Positions 39,135 to 52,724 of a stretch of DNA of 64,000 nt are shown here, one piece after another. The stretch comes from Balanoglossus misakiensis (lineage: Eukaryota > Hemichordata), in contig CM082598.2 of assembly GCA_040954595.2 (NCBI GenBank), positions 4,340,001 to 4,404,000 on the forward strand. Reading direction: 5' to 3'. The translations under genes were made by a program, and so were the position numbers. The notes under the pieces are model-generated. The model had not been told where the DNA came from and did no database searches. It was given only the letters and a program-made list of their open reading frames with translations. Position 1 is the first letter of the stretch, and each line of letters begins with the position of its first letter.

Positions 39135-40350
39135 TGTTTCCTGAAAAAAAAATACAAAAAATACTCGTCAGTCGGCCCAAAACTTCGTCTAATACTGTTT
39201 TGCTGCCAGAACACTGCCAATGTCTTCCCTAACATTTAAGCTTACGCCAATGCAGTTGACTGGATGACAACATAAGACGTTGAAATTCAACTGTGGTGTG
39301 GTATGTTTTGATTGCCTTAGATTTGCAATCGGATGATAGTGATCATGCACATATTTTAAAGGTTGTTTGGCGAGAAGACAAAGTTTTACCAGCATTGTAG
39401 TCGTTGTGAAATAGGGATCTGAAATGTGTATGCGGAAATACATGCATTTTACAATAATGTCTGTTTAACTTACCAGTCGAGGTTCTAGTTGCAGAGGAGA
39501 ACGTCTTCTTCGCAGGAGGATGTCGTTGTAATTCGGATTGGGAATCTACCCGTTAATAAAGACGAAGGTGGGCCAAGGGGTGTCCACTTCACATGGCTCT
39601 AGTTGTACATTCTCGAGAAGCAAAACGTGTAATTTGGCGGTATTAAACTCATAATGTGAAGCTAAGATGATCACCCCCGGACTAAAATGTCATAAGTGGA
39701 AAAATCATTTTTTCAAAGGAGAGTATTTTATGTACTTGACAGCCACCTGTTGATGTTCGCATATCTTTCAATGGGGATGCAATAGATATAGAGTAGGCTG
39801 TTAATGTTGAAACTCACCAAATTGAATTTGAAAGAAAGTCACCTATTTTAAACAAAACTCCATCGGATCAAGCATTACCATAGCACTGACAAACTATTAA
39901 CATGCAATTAGCAAAGGATGTGGCTTTTTTTCTCCTGTGAGTGTTAACTAAGTTGGAAGCTTCTGTCCGACAGGAAAGTTATCAACATAATATTTATGTG
40001 CACAATCGACACAGTCACGTGATGTGGCCAATGGAACACAGTCACGTGCACGTCAGTCTAAATCCAAATAAGTAATTAGAAGTTTGTCTTGATGTTCAAC
40101 AGGGCGCATCTCACAACGGTTCACTTAATTAAAAGTCATGGGCAACAACAACTTTTCAATACAACTATTTTATTCCAAAGGTCGCGATTGATTTACAATT
40201 TTTAACATTTATTTAGATGTCAATGAAATGCACTTTCTTCGCCTTTGGTTGCTCATGACAAACAGGAGACCGAGGATATTCCTATTTTGCTGGTGTGTTG
40301 AAAACGAGAAATGGTTCACAGTTTCCATGGCAACTACGTCAGCACGCCAC

Positions 40351-41968
40351 CTAGTTACTAAGTGAGTGGCAAAATGGATCTGGAAATAGAAACAGTATAA
40401 CATTACTAGAGGTACATGAATATTACAAGTATACATATTCCTTTTTTGCAGAGTGTTGATGATTCCTAAGTTAAATAATGTTCTTGTTTTCCTTTATGTG
40501 TACATGTGTATTGTCAGCATAAATTGTTATTGTACAAATTTTCATTTCAAGTCCGGACTGGAAATCATATGTCAACAATAACAATGGTCATTTCTCAATC
40601 TCTACCTGGTATTTCGCATACGATGCCCTTTGGTCTTTTGTTGCAGTATTCGTCGTCCCATTTCCCATGGGCGTCCTTTCTGAACCTTGGATAAAAGACA
40701 AAAAGAAATGATTTCTTAAAGTTGTATAGTTTTAATATGTCAACCATGTTCTGCATGCGGACAGTCTACCTTAAACACCGCCTAAATATGGCATATTTTA
40801 CATTTTATTTAATTTTACTTACCATATCTGGACACAGTCCTGCCCAGCGGCGTCCTTCTTGACGTTGTTGTCGGGCTGGTCCTCGGCCCAGTTGAAGTAA
40901 CCGCCGGCGCAGCAAGCCGTCCCGTCCGCCCAAGTGTACTCGCCCTCCTCGCCGGCGTCGCCGAGGCCGATCCAGAACCCGTACTTGCTGATGCACCGGC
41001 GCTGGTCCAGCTGGTTGGACACGATGAAATCGCGGACCTTCACGTCGACGACTTGATCACGCAGCACTGCTAACCGACCTGTCGGCCCACCTGGTAGAAT
41101 AGAGCGTGATGCGCAGAATTCGGCAGCTTTTTGTTGATAGGGTCTGTTGTCCCGTGCTTGTTCGCAGTAGACTTCGTATACGGTGCATTGGCAATTCTGG
41201 TCTTCGCCTTCACCGCTTTCGTTGACTATTGTGAATTGGCCTAGTTAAAGAAAAACCTCTATTACTTACTAGTAGTTGTTTAATTTGGACAGACAGACAG
41301 AGTGACAGCTACACAGACAGATGGGGTGGCAAACATACATACACAACCAGCAGCCAGACAGACTGATAGGCAGACAGGCAGGTGGACACTGAGGAAGATA
41401 GACAACCAACCAAGGGGGCAAAGTAGATTGAAGCATTTATCCATTGACAAAGTTGATTTAAACACTTATAACATAAAGCCTCCACTAAACTGTATTTAAT
41501 CAGGAACTTGCTTCATCGCCTACACTGGTGAGTGGGGCTCGATAACAAAACACCTCTATTGCAAATGTAAACTGTTCAATAATAGTCAACAGGGTAATAA
41601 CATTACAATAATAGGCAATGCTTCGTCCATTCCTTTACTTTCCATTGTTCAATTGATTATACCCAGGCCAAAATGAGAGATTTTTGGCCACCATTCCATC
41701 ACCATTCAGTTTACATGTCAAGTTCACGAATAGCTTACCTGCTGGATCCTACAGGCCGTGGCAGTGAATGAAGCAGAAAAAACAGTAACATTAGCCGAGG
41801 AGATAAGTGATGATTCCATGCATTAGGGAAATTGCCTCAGTTTTCTTTATAGTGCTATAAATATCCAATAGTTATATATTCAAGAATTTTTCTTAGACCC
41901 AAATGACATACCTGTGCATAAGTATATGCCACACAGGCCAGAGCGAATAAAATAATTGCAAGACCCAT
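40351..41968 (-). CDS. Secreted C-type lectin 4 (QPD type)
   Basis: Five coding exons (minus): 41968-41912 (signal peptide MGLAIILFALACVAYTYAQ), 41748-41739 (10-nt microexon), 41240-40823, 40685-40606 and 40379-40351; 594 nt, 197 aa. The CTLD exon is 15-18 nt longer than in its paralogues, with an acidic insert (NESGEGEDQ) before the first CxC. The sugar tripeptide is QPD (NWAEDQPDNN), the known galactose-type signature, where lectins 1-3 have EPN. The C-terminal half of this exon is strikingly GC-rich while the N-terminal half is not. The 5'-UTR exon ends at 42375. Confidence 0.87.
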
Positions 41969-42419
41969 TTTAATTTTTCCTGCGAAATGAAAAGAAAGTA
42001 AATTAACAGTGGCCTGGCTCAAAACTTTCCGAGACAAAGAGATTGTTACAATAAATCCCCCACTTTTTGTCTTACGCTAATACATTGATCCAATAAAATT
42101 ATATTGACGCGGCGAAGCTTTCAAAGGAGATTTTAATTATCAAGCCGAACACATAAAACTGTCTTTTGGACAGGATAGTGCGTGTACCAACTGAACTGTG
42201 ATTGCTCCTATAGTTTTCGCGAAAATAACACTACTAGGAAAGTTTACACTTTTTGTGAAAGTATGTTTTGGCAACTCGAGAGGTGAAAGTCGAGGAGGAA
42301 AGCACCTGAACGCCATAGTTGTAAAATGACAATTAAAACTCACGACAAATATACCTGTTTAAAACTCGACTTACCAGCGAGAGCTTGAAGAGCAATCGTC
42401 TGCGTCTCCCGGTATAAAA

Positions 42420-44598
42420 CCAATGTATATGGACGCGCGAATTCGCCCTTTAATATAAGCGATAATTGGCAAGGTGTCAATATTTGATTTATATAAGGGA
42501 TTTACGAACACCTGGTGATGAACACGTATCAGTACACGAAAATATAGATTAACTCAGCGGGTACTTTTCATCTGCAAAATTAATCTATTTGAAAGAAAGT
42601 TGCCTACTTTGAATGACCAACTTTTAGAATGCGATGAAGTTTGAATTAAATTAACATCCTTACAGACGGGTTGGCATTAGTTATTATAACGGTACTGGCC
42701 AAGGCTAACAGGCGTTCAATATTACACCCCCTGTGAGATCATCATAATGGAAGATCATTGATTGTAATTGGCAATCACGTTGGCCAATCCATCTGTGGCT
42801 AATGTCCTTGTGAACAATGTGAGTGTTGAAATAAACTATGGTGTCTATAATGAGTATTTCTGCAATCACAGTTGGCAGTCTATCTGATGCTGGGGTTCCT
42901 ATGAACAAAGTCAATGGTGACATGAGTGAAGGTTTCTATTAATCGAGCACGTTGTGATTCATAATTTCATTCTAGCCCCATGGGTTCCGTGGAATCATCC
43001 AAGACCACACCTGGCTGGAATTACAGCGATGGCCATCTGTTAATTTAAATTTGACCTTGTACGTGTGGAGATAAAATAAATGTGACGAAAATAAAGCATG
43101 TCATTTGGACAGTCAGAACATGTTAGAGAGAAATCAGCAGACGATAAATAAAAATTCTGAATATCAAGGGAACTAAATGCCTTCTTGCAAATATGCAATT
43201 CACGTTTACTGTTTTATTTCAAAATGAATTTGCAGTGAACAATTTGATAAGGCAGCCATATTATCATGACGTCATCTGTATTTGCACTTCAGATAGCTAG
43301 CTCTAAGTGGAATTCGTATTATTACTATATCTTTTTGTTGAGGAGAAAATATGTGTATTTTTACTACCTGTATCAACGTAATCGTAAGATATGTCCCTAC
43401 GGGAGCAAACAGTTTCGGAGACTTCGATCACAAAATCTCCGCCTGCCATTGTAGGTACAAGAACCGGATATGGTTATCTGAGTATTCTATACTCAGCACA
43501 TTTTAGGAACAAAAGAAAGTCTGCCACTTAATTATTTGCATATCGCATGGACAATTGTATCCATTTGTCGGCGTAGTAGCAAACTTTCACAAATGTCAAC
43601 ACACCCAGGCGACACGTCACAGTACATAGACGCCGAGTATGGATTTTTTTTCCAATACCGAAACTCACCCAATTACAATTTTCACACGTTCGCTAAAAAT
43701 ATCCTATAAACTCCCACAGTTAATCCCTTTATTACAGGCAACAGTGGTGTAACCGCATGTTCGTTCTTTATCAACGCGGGGGCGATTTTGACTTTTGCAA
43801 TGCACCCTGGGACTAATCTTTCACCAAATGCAACTCCGGAAATACTTAACCACTCCAGTTAATAGTGCATTAAATACTTACGCTGCATTTTTTTACTAAA
43901 GTGCGCGGTTCACCCGTTTCCCAGAGAATTTAACAGATGTGGGGCGCGGAAATGGTGACGTCACATTCCGTCACAGCTACGTTGCATTGGTCCACAGTAC
44001 GCCAGTGGTCTCTGTAGTGTTTAAAGACCATACACTTTTAGAGGATTCCGGACATTTACATCCATTCACTACACACTGTAATTAGGTCATTATTGGCTCG
44101 CTTTGGCCCGTTTTGGGTCGTTTTAACATTTATCATATGCCATTGCAACTACCCAAAATGCAGCGCACAACTGTTTATTTCAAGGGACGCGATCGTCGCG
44201 CCTCGTGGGTGTCCCCCTTGATGAGAATATGTCCTCCCATATACTAGTATACCAGCACAAACCTCACTGCAGTCCCCAAGACCTACTTGGATCTTCAGTT
44301 GCTGGTCATGCCCAGTCTTTGCTACGGTTGGCTGCTTCGTTCATTCTAAGAATGTTCTAATTTCAGGATTTGTGGATGAATTTTAATGTTTATAAACAAA
44401 CAAACGCGGCGCGACGATCGCTTCACTTTCAGACACAAGCCATTCCTCATTCACAAGTAAACTACCGTGACACGAAAATTGCCTAGCCTGAAGTTAGTTT
44501 ATTATCATGAAAGTGGAGTTAATTCCCAGTGCATGTATTTTGATAGCAATGATCGAAATATATTTAAAGAAAGTGTCCAGTTAATTCCTGGTGTAATT
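42420..44598. other. Intergenic, lectin 4 to lectin 5
   Basis: No supportable exon. Contains a 14-bp perfect inverted repeat, gcgatcgtcgcgcc at 44189-44202 and its complement at 44408-44421, that may bound a small fold-back element. Confidence 0.45.
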
Positions 44599-46414
44599 CT
44601 AGTGTTGAGAGTGACAGTAAGGATCTGAAAGATACAAACGAAGAAGCAAAGAAAGGTAAAGATTCTGATTCGTTTCGCGTGGTTTGTATGGGGGTTTGGA
44701 AAGAAGGTTTGAAGATATATGCGAGAATACAAAAAAATGACAACGTTCTGTATGACAAACAGCAACTATGTGCAACCCAGCGTTGCCATCTACCGATCGG
44801 GTTCAAAGGTCAAATGCGTACCTGGAATTTCGCAGACAATACCCTTCGGGCGGGCATCGCAGTACTCGTCGTCCCAGAGACCATTATTCCCTTTTCTGAA
44901 CCTGGGGAAGTGAAAAAAACTCGTAAGATGTGACGTCATGAAATCATTTCTAGCTGGGTTTTTGTTTTCAATATTCTTTTTTTCTCCGCCATGTATTATC
45001 GCAACACGTTCAGTTTCTTCTAGTCAGCAGGTTTTGATTTTGTTTGTTTGTTTTTGTTGTTTTTGAGGAGTTTGGAAATTTCCCTTTTTTTACTCTGCAA
45101 GCACTCTTGAAATGCTTTTGATATTTTAAAGTGGAGGTTTGCTACACTCGCACACATTGGTAATGATGCGCCCTCAACATGTTGACTAAAAGAGACCCGC
45201 GCTCCTAAGCCAAGTTTAGTTCTGGTGAATGTTGAGGGCGGACGCTCAATAAGCAGATGTGTTTGCGAAGGTTGCAGGTGGCATTGGGCTGCGAGAGAGT
45301 CTCCTGGTCTTCTTACCATAACTGTGCGCAATCTTGGCCGTTGCCGTCCTTTTTGTCGTTGTTGTCGGGCTCCTCCGGCGCCCAGTTGCGGAAGTCTTCG
45401 GAGCACAGGCTCTGGCCGTCGGACCAGGTGTACTCGCCCTCGACGAACGGATCGCCCAGCCCGAACCAGAAGCCGAACCTATTGATGCAAGGTGCTGTGT
45501 CCCATTGGTTGTCTATGATGTAGTCTCGGACTAGCTGGTCGATGCTTGCGTTGCGCAGGACCGCTAGGCGCCCGGTTGGATGGCCTGGGAGCACGGAACG
45601 GGTCGCGCACAGCTCGGCCGCTTTCTGCTGGTATGGGCGTTCGGAGTTGGCGTCATCACAGAAGAATTCGTACTTGGTACATTGGCAGCCGGGCGTCACA
45701 TTTTCGATCGTGAATCTCCCTTAAAACAATAAAAGGTGTTTGGTTAATGAGGAAAGTGACGCACTGGGATTTAGTTTAACAAATGTTGACAAGCGAAAAC
45801 AGTGAAATGAAAATCCTGCGAAACATTGATGTTTTACAGTATTTTGTTAAAATGTGCTTGTATTTTACAACAGGGACCCTTATTCGGCCGATGGTGATAC
45901 TTTTGATTGCGTAAATGCAAGGGGCGTTTTCAACATGAGCATTTTTGATAGAGAAAGCCTAAAATGACTGACTTACCTACAGGTTGCGGACCCTGCGTCG
46001 TCACGAAGCCGGATGGAGGAGAGAAAAAGCAGGCTTTTAGTTTTCCATGAAACAAGCAGAATAAGAACATGTAGAGGCGTTTTTGTTCAATGTTTTGTGT
46101 TGAGGAGGATTGCCCTTCGGTGACCTTCAGTATGCAAATTAGTTCAACCCCCCAGGGACTGACTGTTTCCGCTTCGACGGTGTTGATGAAATACATTTCT
46201 AATGTATAGAAACATACGCACCGTATGGTGTTTCAACGTAATCACCACTATGTAACCGACTGGGGGCTTTAGTTTGAAAATCCCCAACACGAAAAGAATG
46301 ATTTCATTATATTACAGAAAATACAGATGACTAAATACTTTCATGACGTGTACTCACTTGCGCAGAACAAATTGCCACGTAGGCGAGCAAAACGACAGCA
46401 AGTTGGAAACCCAT
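44599..46414 (-). CDS. Secreted C-type lectin 5 (EPD type)
   Basis: Five coding exons (minus): 46414-46358 (signal peptide MGFQLAVVLLAYVAICSAQ), 45992-45977 (16-nt microexon, GPQPV), 45719-45317, 44901-44822 and 44624-44599; 582 nt, 193 aa. CTLD motifs FWFGLGDPFVEGEYTWSD, NWAPEEPDNND, WDDEYCDARPKG, C-terminus DPYCHSQH. The tripeptide is EPD, intermediate between EPN and QPD. The CTLD exon is 403 nt, as in lectin 1, and similarly GC-rich, so lectins 1 and 5 may be sister copies. The 5'-UTR exon ends at 47472. Confidence 0.87.
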
Positions 46415-47479
46415 GTTGGCGGTCTGAAATGGAAACGGAATATTATCTGTAGTAATGTAATTAATCACAAATAGCAATAACAAAACGTGAAGACATTACT
46501 AGAATATTCCATTAAATTCCACAATTACATAGATGTAATCGAAAACCGTTGAACGTTCGGTGACTTTCAGACGATACGCGTGTTCTCGTCCGAATAGCAA
46601 AAATCACCTGTTTTGATCAAAATCACCTGTTTTGATCACAGACCTGGTCGCCACCTATCGTGGACGTTTAATGAAGTCGTAAATCATAACAATCAACTCC
46701 ATCTGAAATCGACAGAATAGAAGTGTCCTGCTATCGGTAGCGTTTCATCTATTGAGTTTGCCACAGCAACATCCGGGTTCTACAGACCCGCTTGAATAAA
46801 AGGCAAACATCAACATACTTTTATCAGATATGAATAGAGAGATGACGCAGTCACTTTGACTTTGACCCGCTGTTACTTTTTCGCGTCAGCTGTTTCAAAC
46901 GGTATCGCCATACGTCACACTTTAAAGATATCTTAAGTTAGCCATTTTAGATGGGCGATTGTCATGACATGTTTTGAGTTGCAGATAACAATGTCAAAGT
47001 GAAATTACATTAGATTAGCTAAAGGGACATGAAATTTAGCATTAGACGTGTACTTGAAAAATGCAAGATCTTTCGTAAGACCCTGAATTGTTTCCTTAAT
47101 AATAAAACATTAATATAAAACGTATGAAGTTTATGAAAAGAAACTTGAGCAGGTTTTTCTGCACACTGGCTGACTTAGAAAGTAGTACATTGTGCATCCG
47201 CCAATCGGTTCAAGGGCGAACGAGGTACAGAGTTCGGAACTCCAATTCAGGCATTGCTGTATGAAAATTGGTTAAGCCCCGCTGTAGTTTTTTTGTTAAT
47301 ACCTTGTAAATGAGGTCTTATCCCTGCAAGGCATATTTCCACTTTTTCAAATTGACTTTTCTATGGAATGGTGCCGCGGAAGGAAAACCGTCTGAATATT
47401 AATACTGGAATGACAAACTGGAAAAAAAATACTCATATTCGTGGCAAAGTATATACACAAAGTGAACTTACCAAGAAGA

Positions 47480-49060
47480 TCTCAATGCACTGTAGTCGGT
47501 TGATCTTGCGAGTTAGCGTTAACGATTATAAAATTCTCATTTACAGACTTTCGCTGACCCGGGGGTGTCACACTTTCTGGTGTATCGTATACCAAACACC
47601 CTGAAGTAGTGTTTGACTTTTCACAGTTGTCACCCCCTTGTCATTGTTATGACATCGCTTTGTGTTTTGTGACGGCATTCGTCTTGTTAAATGCAGATCT
47701 GCAATTAATTTTCTACGAGAAATTCTGTAGAAATCTAGCGATGACAAGTATTGTTCAATGATTTGCTGTCGACATTAGTGGCTGTTTATCTCGTAAATTT
47801 CTCAATGAAATTATGTGTCAAATTCATTTTTGTGCGAAGAAAGCTAACTGGCTTGTTGCAATCAGATCTCAATAAATACATCATAATTATATTTTTCCTT
47901 GTAAGCGACAACCTGGCTAATGGCAAATGCAGTCGCAATGGTCATTATTTTTGACAGATTATATAGTGTGGATACGTAATGCCAATGACAGCCATATGTT
48001 TCTCACAAAACGGGTGTTCATTTACAAAAACAAGCAAATTTGTTTCGTTTTCAAAGTAGTAAAGTTCAGTGATGGATACCTTGTTTTATCGAGATGTCAT
48101 ACAGATCATCACAGATGAAAGTGGATCTAGGCAACATGTGTTAACAACGGGATAAAATAGAGGGGAAAAGAGTTAGACGATGAGATAGAGGACTTGTATG
48201 CAGAGTTCCTACTGGAACGAAAACAAAATTATTTTAATTAATGTAAAGAATGTACAGACTTACATCCGTAATACCACTGTAGAACGCGTTTCTAATTTCA
48301 ACTCGATGCTATCATTAGTTTTCTACAAGAATCAATGCTCTAAAGGTGAAATCTGTGTACACAATATTAGTTAATAATAGAAAATTTATTGACCCATTAG
48401 CATAAGCGCGATACAATTCACCAAACATATCATTCAAGTGTTTTGAACAAAAAAACTTCTATAGCACGTAACATCTGTGATATAAATCCGTGGTCGTAGA
48501 ATGGGGTCGTCGTATATCAATTGAAATTAATTCTGAACGTGATTTACTGGTAGTTGTGTAACACTTATTTTGGAACCTCAAATCAACTATGAATCTTTTG
48601 ATCATTAATGGTACGATGCATCTCTCATACAGAAAGTGAGTTATTAATAATCTACACAAATGTGGTTTCTATACCAACGCCAGCTATTGTGGTTGCCTGC
48701 TTGGCCAGAGACAAAGAGAAAGATTGCCTTTTCTCTTTGTGATCCAACGCTTGCAGACAAACATAGTCGAAGATAAATTGAGCCCGTCGGTTTCATTGGT
48801 GAGAGTAGGTTCAGTGAGTGCACTATCAAACACCTTTGACAAATTAGGATGTAAGAGCAGACACTTCGCCGCCACCACCGTATGGTACGCTCTGCATATC
48901 ATTTCTTTGTTACTTGATAAACATCCATATTCCTGAGGGGTTCTTGTATGAATGGGAGAGGCTTTATATAAACACACCATCTGTATTGTTCCAACTGTTC
49001 AGAGAGACTCTGCCAACCAGCAGAGTAATGACACATTGCCAGTCATGATGTAAAGTGTAA
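47480..49060. other. Intergenic
   Basis: AT-rich. Short open frames on both strands near 48684-48980 have no recognisable motif or convincing splice context. Confidence 0.4.
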
Positions 49061-49063
49061 TTA

Positions 49064-49358
49064 CAAAGTAACAACTACATTGTTTGCAAAGATGTACATT
49101 GTAGCAGTTACACTACAGTGTAATACAAATTAACAGCTAGATTGTTTGCAGTGATGTACTTTGTAGCAGTAAGACTACAATGTAATACAAAGTAACCACC
49201 ACATTGTTTGCAATGATGTACATTGTAGCAGTTACAATACAGTGTAATACAAAGTAACAACCACATTGTTTGCAGTGATGTACATTGTAGCCGTTACACT
49301 ACAGTGTAATACAAAGTAACAACCGCATTGTTTGCAATGATGTACATTGTTGCAGTAA
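49064..49358 (+). repeat. 62-bp minisatellite, array 1
   Basis: About five units of a 62-63 bp repeat with core attgtttgcaatgatgtaca, ttgtagcagttacactacag and tgtaatacaaagtaac. The same repeat forms array 2 at 52171-52416. Confidence 0.92.
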
Positions 49359-49683
49359 CTGCTCTCTGTCACCAAATATTCACCAAACAGGACTTGGTTT
49401 GAACTTCTCGAAATGTATGCAGACCAGTGGTTAGATGCAAGTTTAATAGTACACGCATAATCTCAATTGAAATCTGTATGAATCATTGCACTGTGGAGTT
49501 TATTTAATCGATAAATTATATGACACTACCTTGTTTGAGGACACATCTGTGCCATTTTTATCATTATCATTGGGGTTTGGTCGTTTTAAAAAGTCGCTGA
49601 GCATCCGTTTTAGTTGTTATCGAAGATGTTTCTCTAAATTCCCAGGTTTTTTCTCTATCTCGTTTTAAAATTGTGTTGTTCAG

Positions 49684-50030
49684 CTACATAAAAAGAGTCC
49701 ATTCATCAATCGTAGATATGGTGCCGCCATTTTTATGTTGATCGTCTGCATTGTTCGTTCGTGATGATAGGATATTGAAACCACGCTGTACTACCACAGA
49801 TATGCAGAAGGAAATAGGCTCGGATATCTGTTTCGGAAGTGGTGTTTCGAACACAGATTTATCAAAAATGAAACCGTTTATCGCGGTCGGTGATATGGAG
49901 TCCAAAATTTCGACTGGAAAGTCTTTGGGTGACGACACTGACATCTTGCTCATTACCGTTTTACCGTCTATGTTTAACTCGCTGTTCTTTATGTCGTTCT
50001 GTCCGAATGAGGTACTTACACCCGGACGTG
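49684..50030 (-). other. Open frame of unknown status
   Basis: A stop-free minus-strand stretch of about 110 codons (includes VSSPKDFPVEILDSISPTAI and ends TIDEWTLFM) has protein-like composition, but the plus strand is also open here and no splice sites or family match are visible. It could be a pseudogene remnant. Confidence 0.25.
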
Positions 50031-51499
50031 GTCACAAACACGCGTCCTGTGTTTTCTCCTTTTCCATTGTGACAAAATATCGATTTTACGATATGTGTTC
50101 ACATTTTGCGTGAAATGCTTTCATGCGTGAATGACCACGAGGAGCGGGCGTTTCTAATTAGACTGGTCCACAAGGCAAAATGCTGTGATGATGGTCAGTC
50201 CGGAATTTCTAACAGACACGTTGACAACAGCGTCCGTGAAACACAATTTGTATATATTTGCCGTTTAATCCCACTAAACCCAATGTGAATGCAGTCTCTG
50301 ATCTCGGTCGCATACTAGAACCGCGTTTACTCAAAGGAAATTGTACGGTTGCATAGTTCCGATCCATTTCATTGTTTGGGGGTAAATATCCAAAAGGGCG
50401 ACGCGATACCTTTCAGAGACATCGCTGGAAACTGTTTCCATAGATACGCGGTCGCGGCATCGCAGTCATTGCGCCATTTTGATCCGAGGTGATTTCGCAC
50501 CTGCGCACTGTGACAAAGAGCGGCGTTCGTTTACTGACAGAAACCGTGTACGACTATGTCGACTGTCATGATATCTCCGTTAAGTGAATGTTTCATCTTC
50601 TTGGTACAGAACTAAAAATATCTGCAAGGATTATTAATACAAGCCACCTAAATTGACTACAGGTAAGACGCCAAAAATACAACGTCATACATGTACCCCC
50701 TGTGACACTGAGATTGTACGCCGAAAGTCGTTTGCAGCATGACGTCATATGGTCAGTTCGATCACCAGTGATACACCGGACATTCCAAACAAACAGATGC
50801 TCCATTTGAAGCAATCAAACGGTTGTGGGGGTTTTTACTATTTCACTGAACTTGTGATTTTCAAGCAATTGTAGGTGACCCGTGTTACTTGGTTTATAGA
50901 GTGAGTGCAAGTCACTTCTGTTTGTTAGTAATTTGATTCGGCAACCGATACATTACACCCAGCATCGACAATGGCCACATTTTTCCGTCGGTATAACGCT
51001 GCTATTTGAACGGGGGGAATAGCAAACCCATATCTTGGATTACACGGTTTACATGAAGTCAAAGAACGGGGTTAAAAGTCTATGTACTGTTCGCATTGGT
51101 CGGTTCAAGCAGCCAATTTGTGATTTTTGGCCTGTATTATCCCTCTGTTAGGTCTGTTTGTCTTTCTGTCTGTTGGCTACTGTCTGGTCTGCCTGTCTTT
51201 TATTTTCTCTTTTTAAATATCAAATGGGTAATCAGGGATCATACGTGTACCATCAACAGTGTTTCCATGGTGTCGATCAAATCTAAAAAGCCTACATACA
51301 ATACGCAATACGTTAATCGTCAGTGTATTAAATTTCTACCTTGGTTTTTTGCTTGTTGTTATTTAATTATTCCTTTGAAGAAATTTTGAATCACGAGGCC
51401 TCACTTTCCATTCAAGCTCAGGCTAATCGAATAGCAAATCCAGCTACTGCAAATGCCTGATATATTTTTTTCTTTCTGTCTCAAGGATCTGACGTCATC

Positions 51500-52724
51500 A
51501 TGGATTACAAGGAACGAAAGATCCTCAAGGAAGGCCTTGAGCGGTTTCAGAAGGACTTGTACGTGCATAGCGTCTTACAAGTGTTGCAGATGAGATTGCG
51601 TTTCAAGGAGAGTGACGTCAAGAAAGTGAAGGTGCGCATGTGCTTGTACGCAAGTCAAAACCTGGAAATGGAATGATGACGCCATTTCTTGTTTAGTGTG
51701 AATTAGATTTGCAAGTGGCAATATTTAATTTACAGACATGTGTTGGTTTGTCCAATATAATTGTGTTAAGAGGACTGGGATGACAGCAAGATTACTCAAA
51801 TATATTTGATCTTTTTTGCTTCGTAAACCTATGCCAGGGTTACTAGTAAGTTGGTTTGTCCAATATAATTGTGTTAAGAGGACTGGGATGACAGCAAGAT
51901 TACTCAAATATATTTGATCTTTTTTGCTTCGTAAACCTATGCCAGGGTTACTAGTAACCGCGCGTAAACAAAGAGGAGTTTTATCGTCTTAACTTTACTG
52001 TTAGTCGAGGAAGTTATCGATTGACACGGTCGTAATCGTTTCGACAATACTAATTACTGTTAGGTCCAGAGTCATCATGTGAATAGCGTGAAGCCGTAAA
52101 AATTAGGTGTTTGTCTTGTGCGCCAAACAAAGGAACGCACTTTATTGGTGGCAGTGGAATTAGTCACACGCACATTGTTTGCAATGATGTACATTGTAGC
52201 AGTTACACTACAGTGTAATACAAAGTAACAACCACGTTGTTTGCAATGATGTACATTGTAGCAGTTACACTACAGTGTAATACAAAGTAACAATCACATT
52301 ATTTGCAATGATGTACATTGTAGCAGTTACACTACAGTTTAATACAAAGTAACAACCATATTGTTTGCGATGATGTACTTTGTAGCAGTTACACTACAGT
52401 GTAATACAAAGTTACATAGTACACACCACCACCACCACGATCATCATCATCATCATCATACATATAGCAAGAAGAGGTAGAACTTCTTTCGCATAATTTA
52501 TATGTTCTCATACCTGTTCCTTTGTCTCACAGGTATATTGCGACAACTTTCGTCAAGTCCGGGTATTATTCCATATCTTAAAAGTAAAGAGGGTTCCTTT
52601 GACAGAGTTGCGGGCGGTCCTCGAAGTCACTGGACAACGTTTTCTATCTCAATACTTACAGTCCAGAGTCGAGCTTGCTGAAGGATTGCCTATGTCTCCA
52701 CGCAGACTTAATCCAAAGAGTTAG
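51500..52724 (+). CDS. CARD-only protein
   Basis: Two coding exons: 51500-51631 and 52533-52724 (324 nt, 107 aa). Nearly the whole protein is one predicted CARD: helix 1-2 region YKERKILKEGLERFQKDL and VHSVLQVLQM, then LRFKESDVKKVK, then VRVLFHILKVKRVPLTELR and the typical last helices AVLEVTGQRFLSQYLQS (compare the family pattern 'L..TGQ..LA..L'). A short basic tail follows (SPRRLNPKS). There is no protease, kinase or NACHT domain, so it resembles CARD-only regulators of caspase or inflammasome-type assemblies. A 3' splice site (tctcaag, 51486) precedes the ATG, implying upstream non-coding exons. The 901-bp intron carries two repeats. The assignment rests on pattern similarity alone. Confidence 0.7.
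51743..51956 (+). repeat. 108-bp perfect tandem duplication in the CARD-gene intron
   Basis: 51743-51850 is repeated essentially unchanged at 51851-51956 (ttggtttgtccaatataatt through gccagggttactagta). The identity implies a very recent event or an assembly artefact. Confidence 0.92.
52171..52416 (+). repeat. 62-bp minisatellite, array 2
   Basis: About four units of the same 62-bp repeat as at 49064-49358, located in the CARD-gene intron. Confidence 0.92.
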
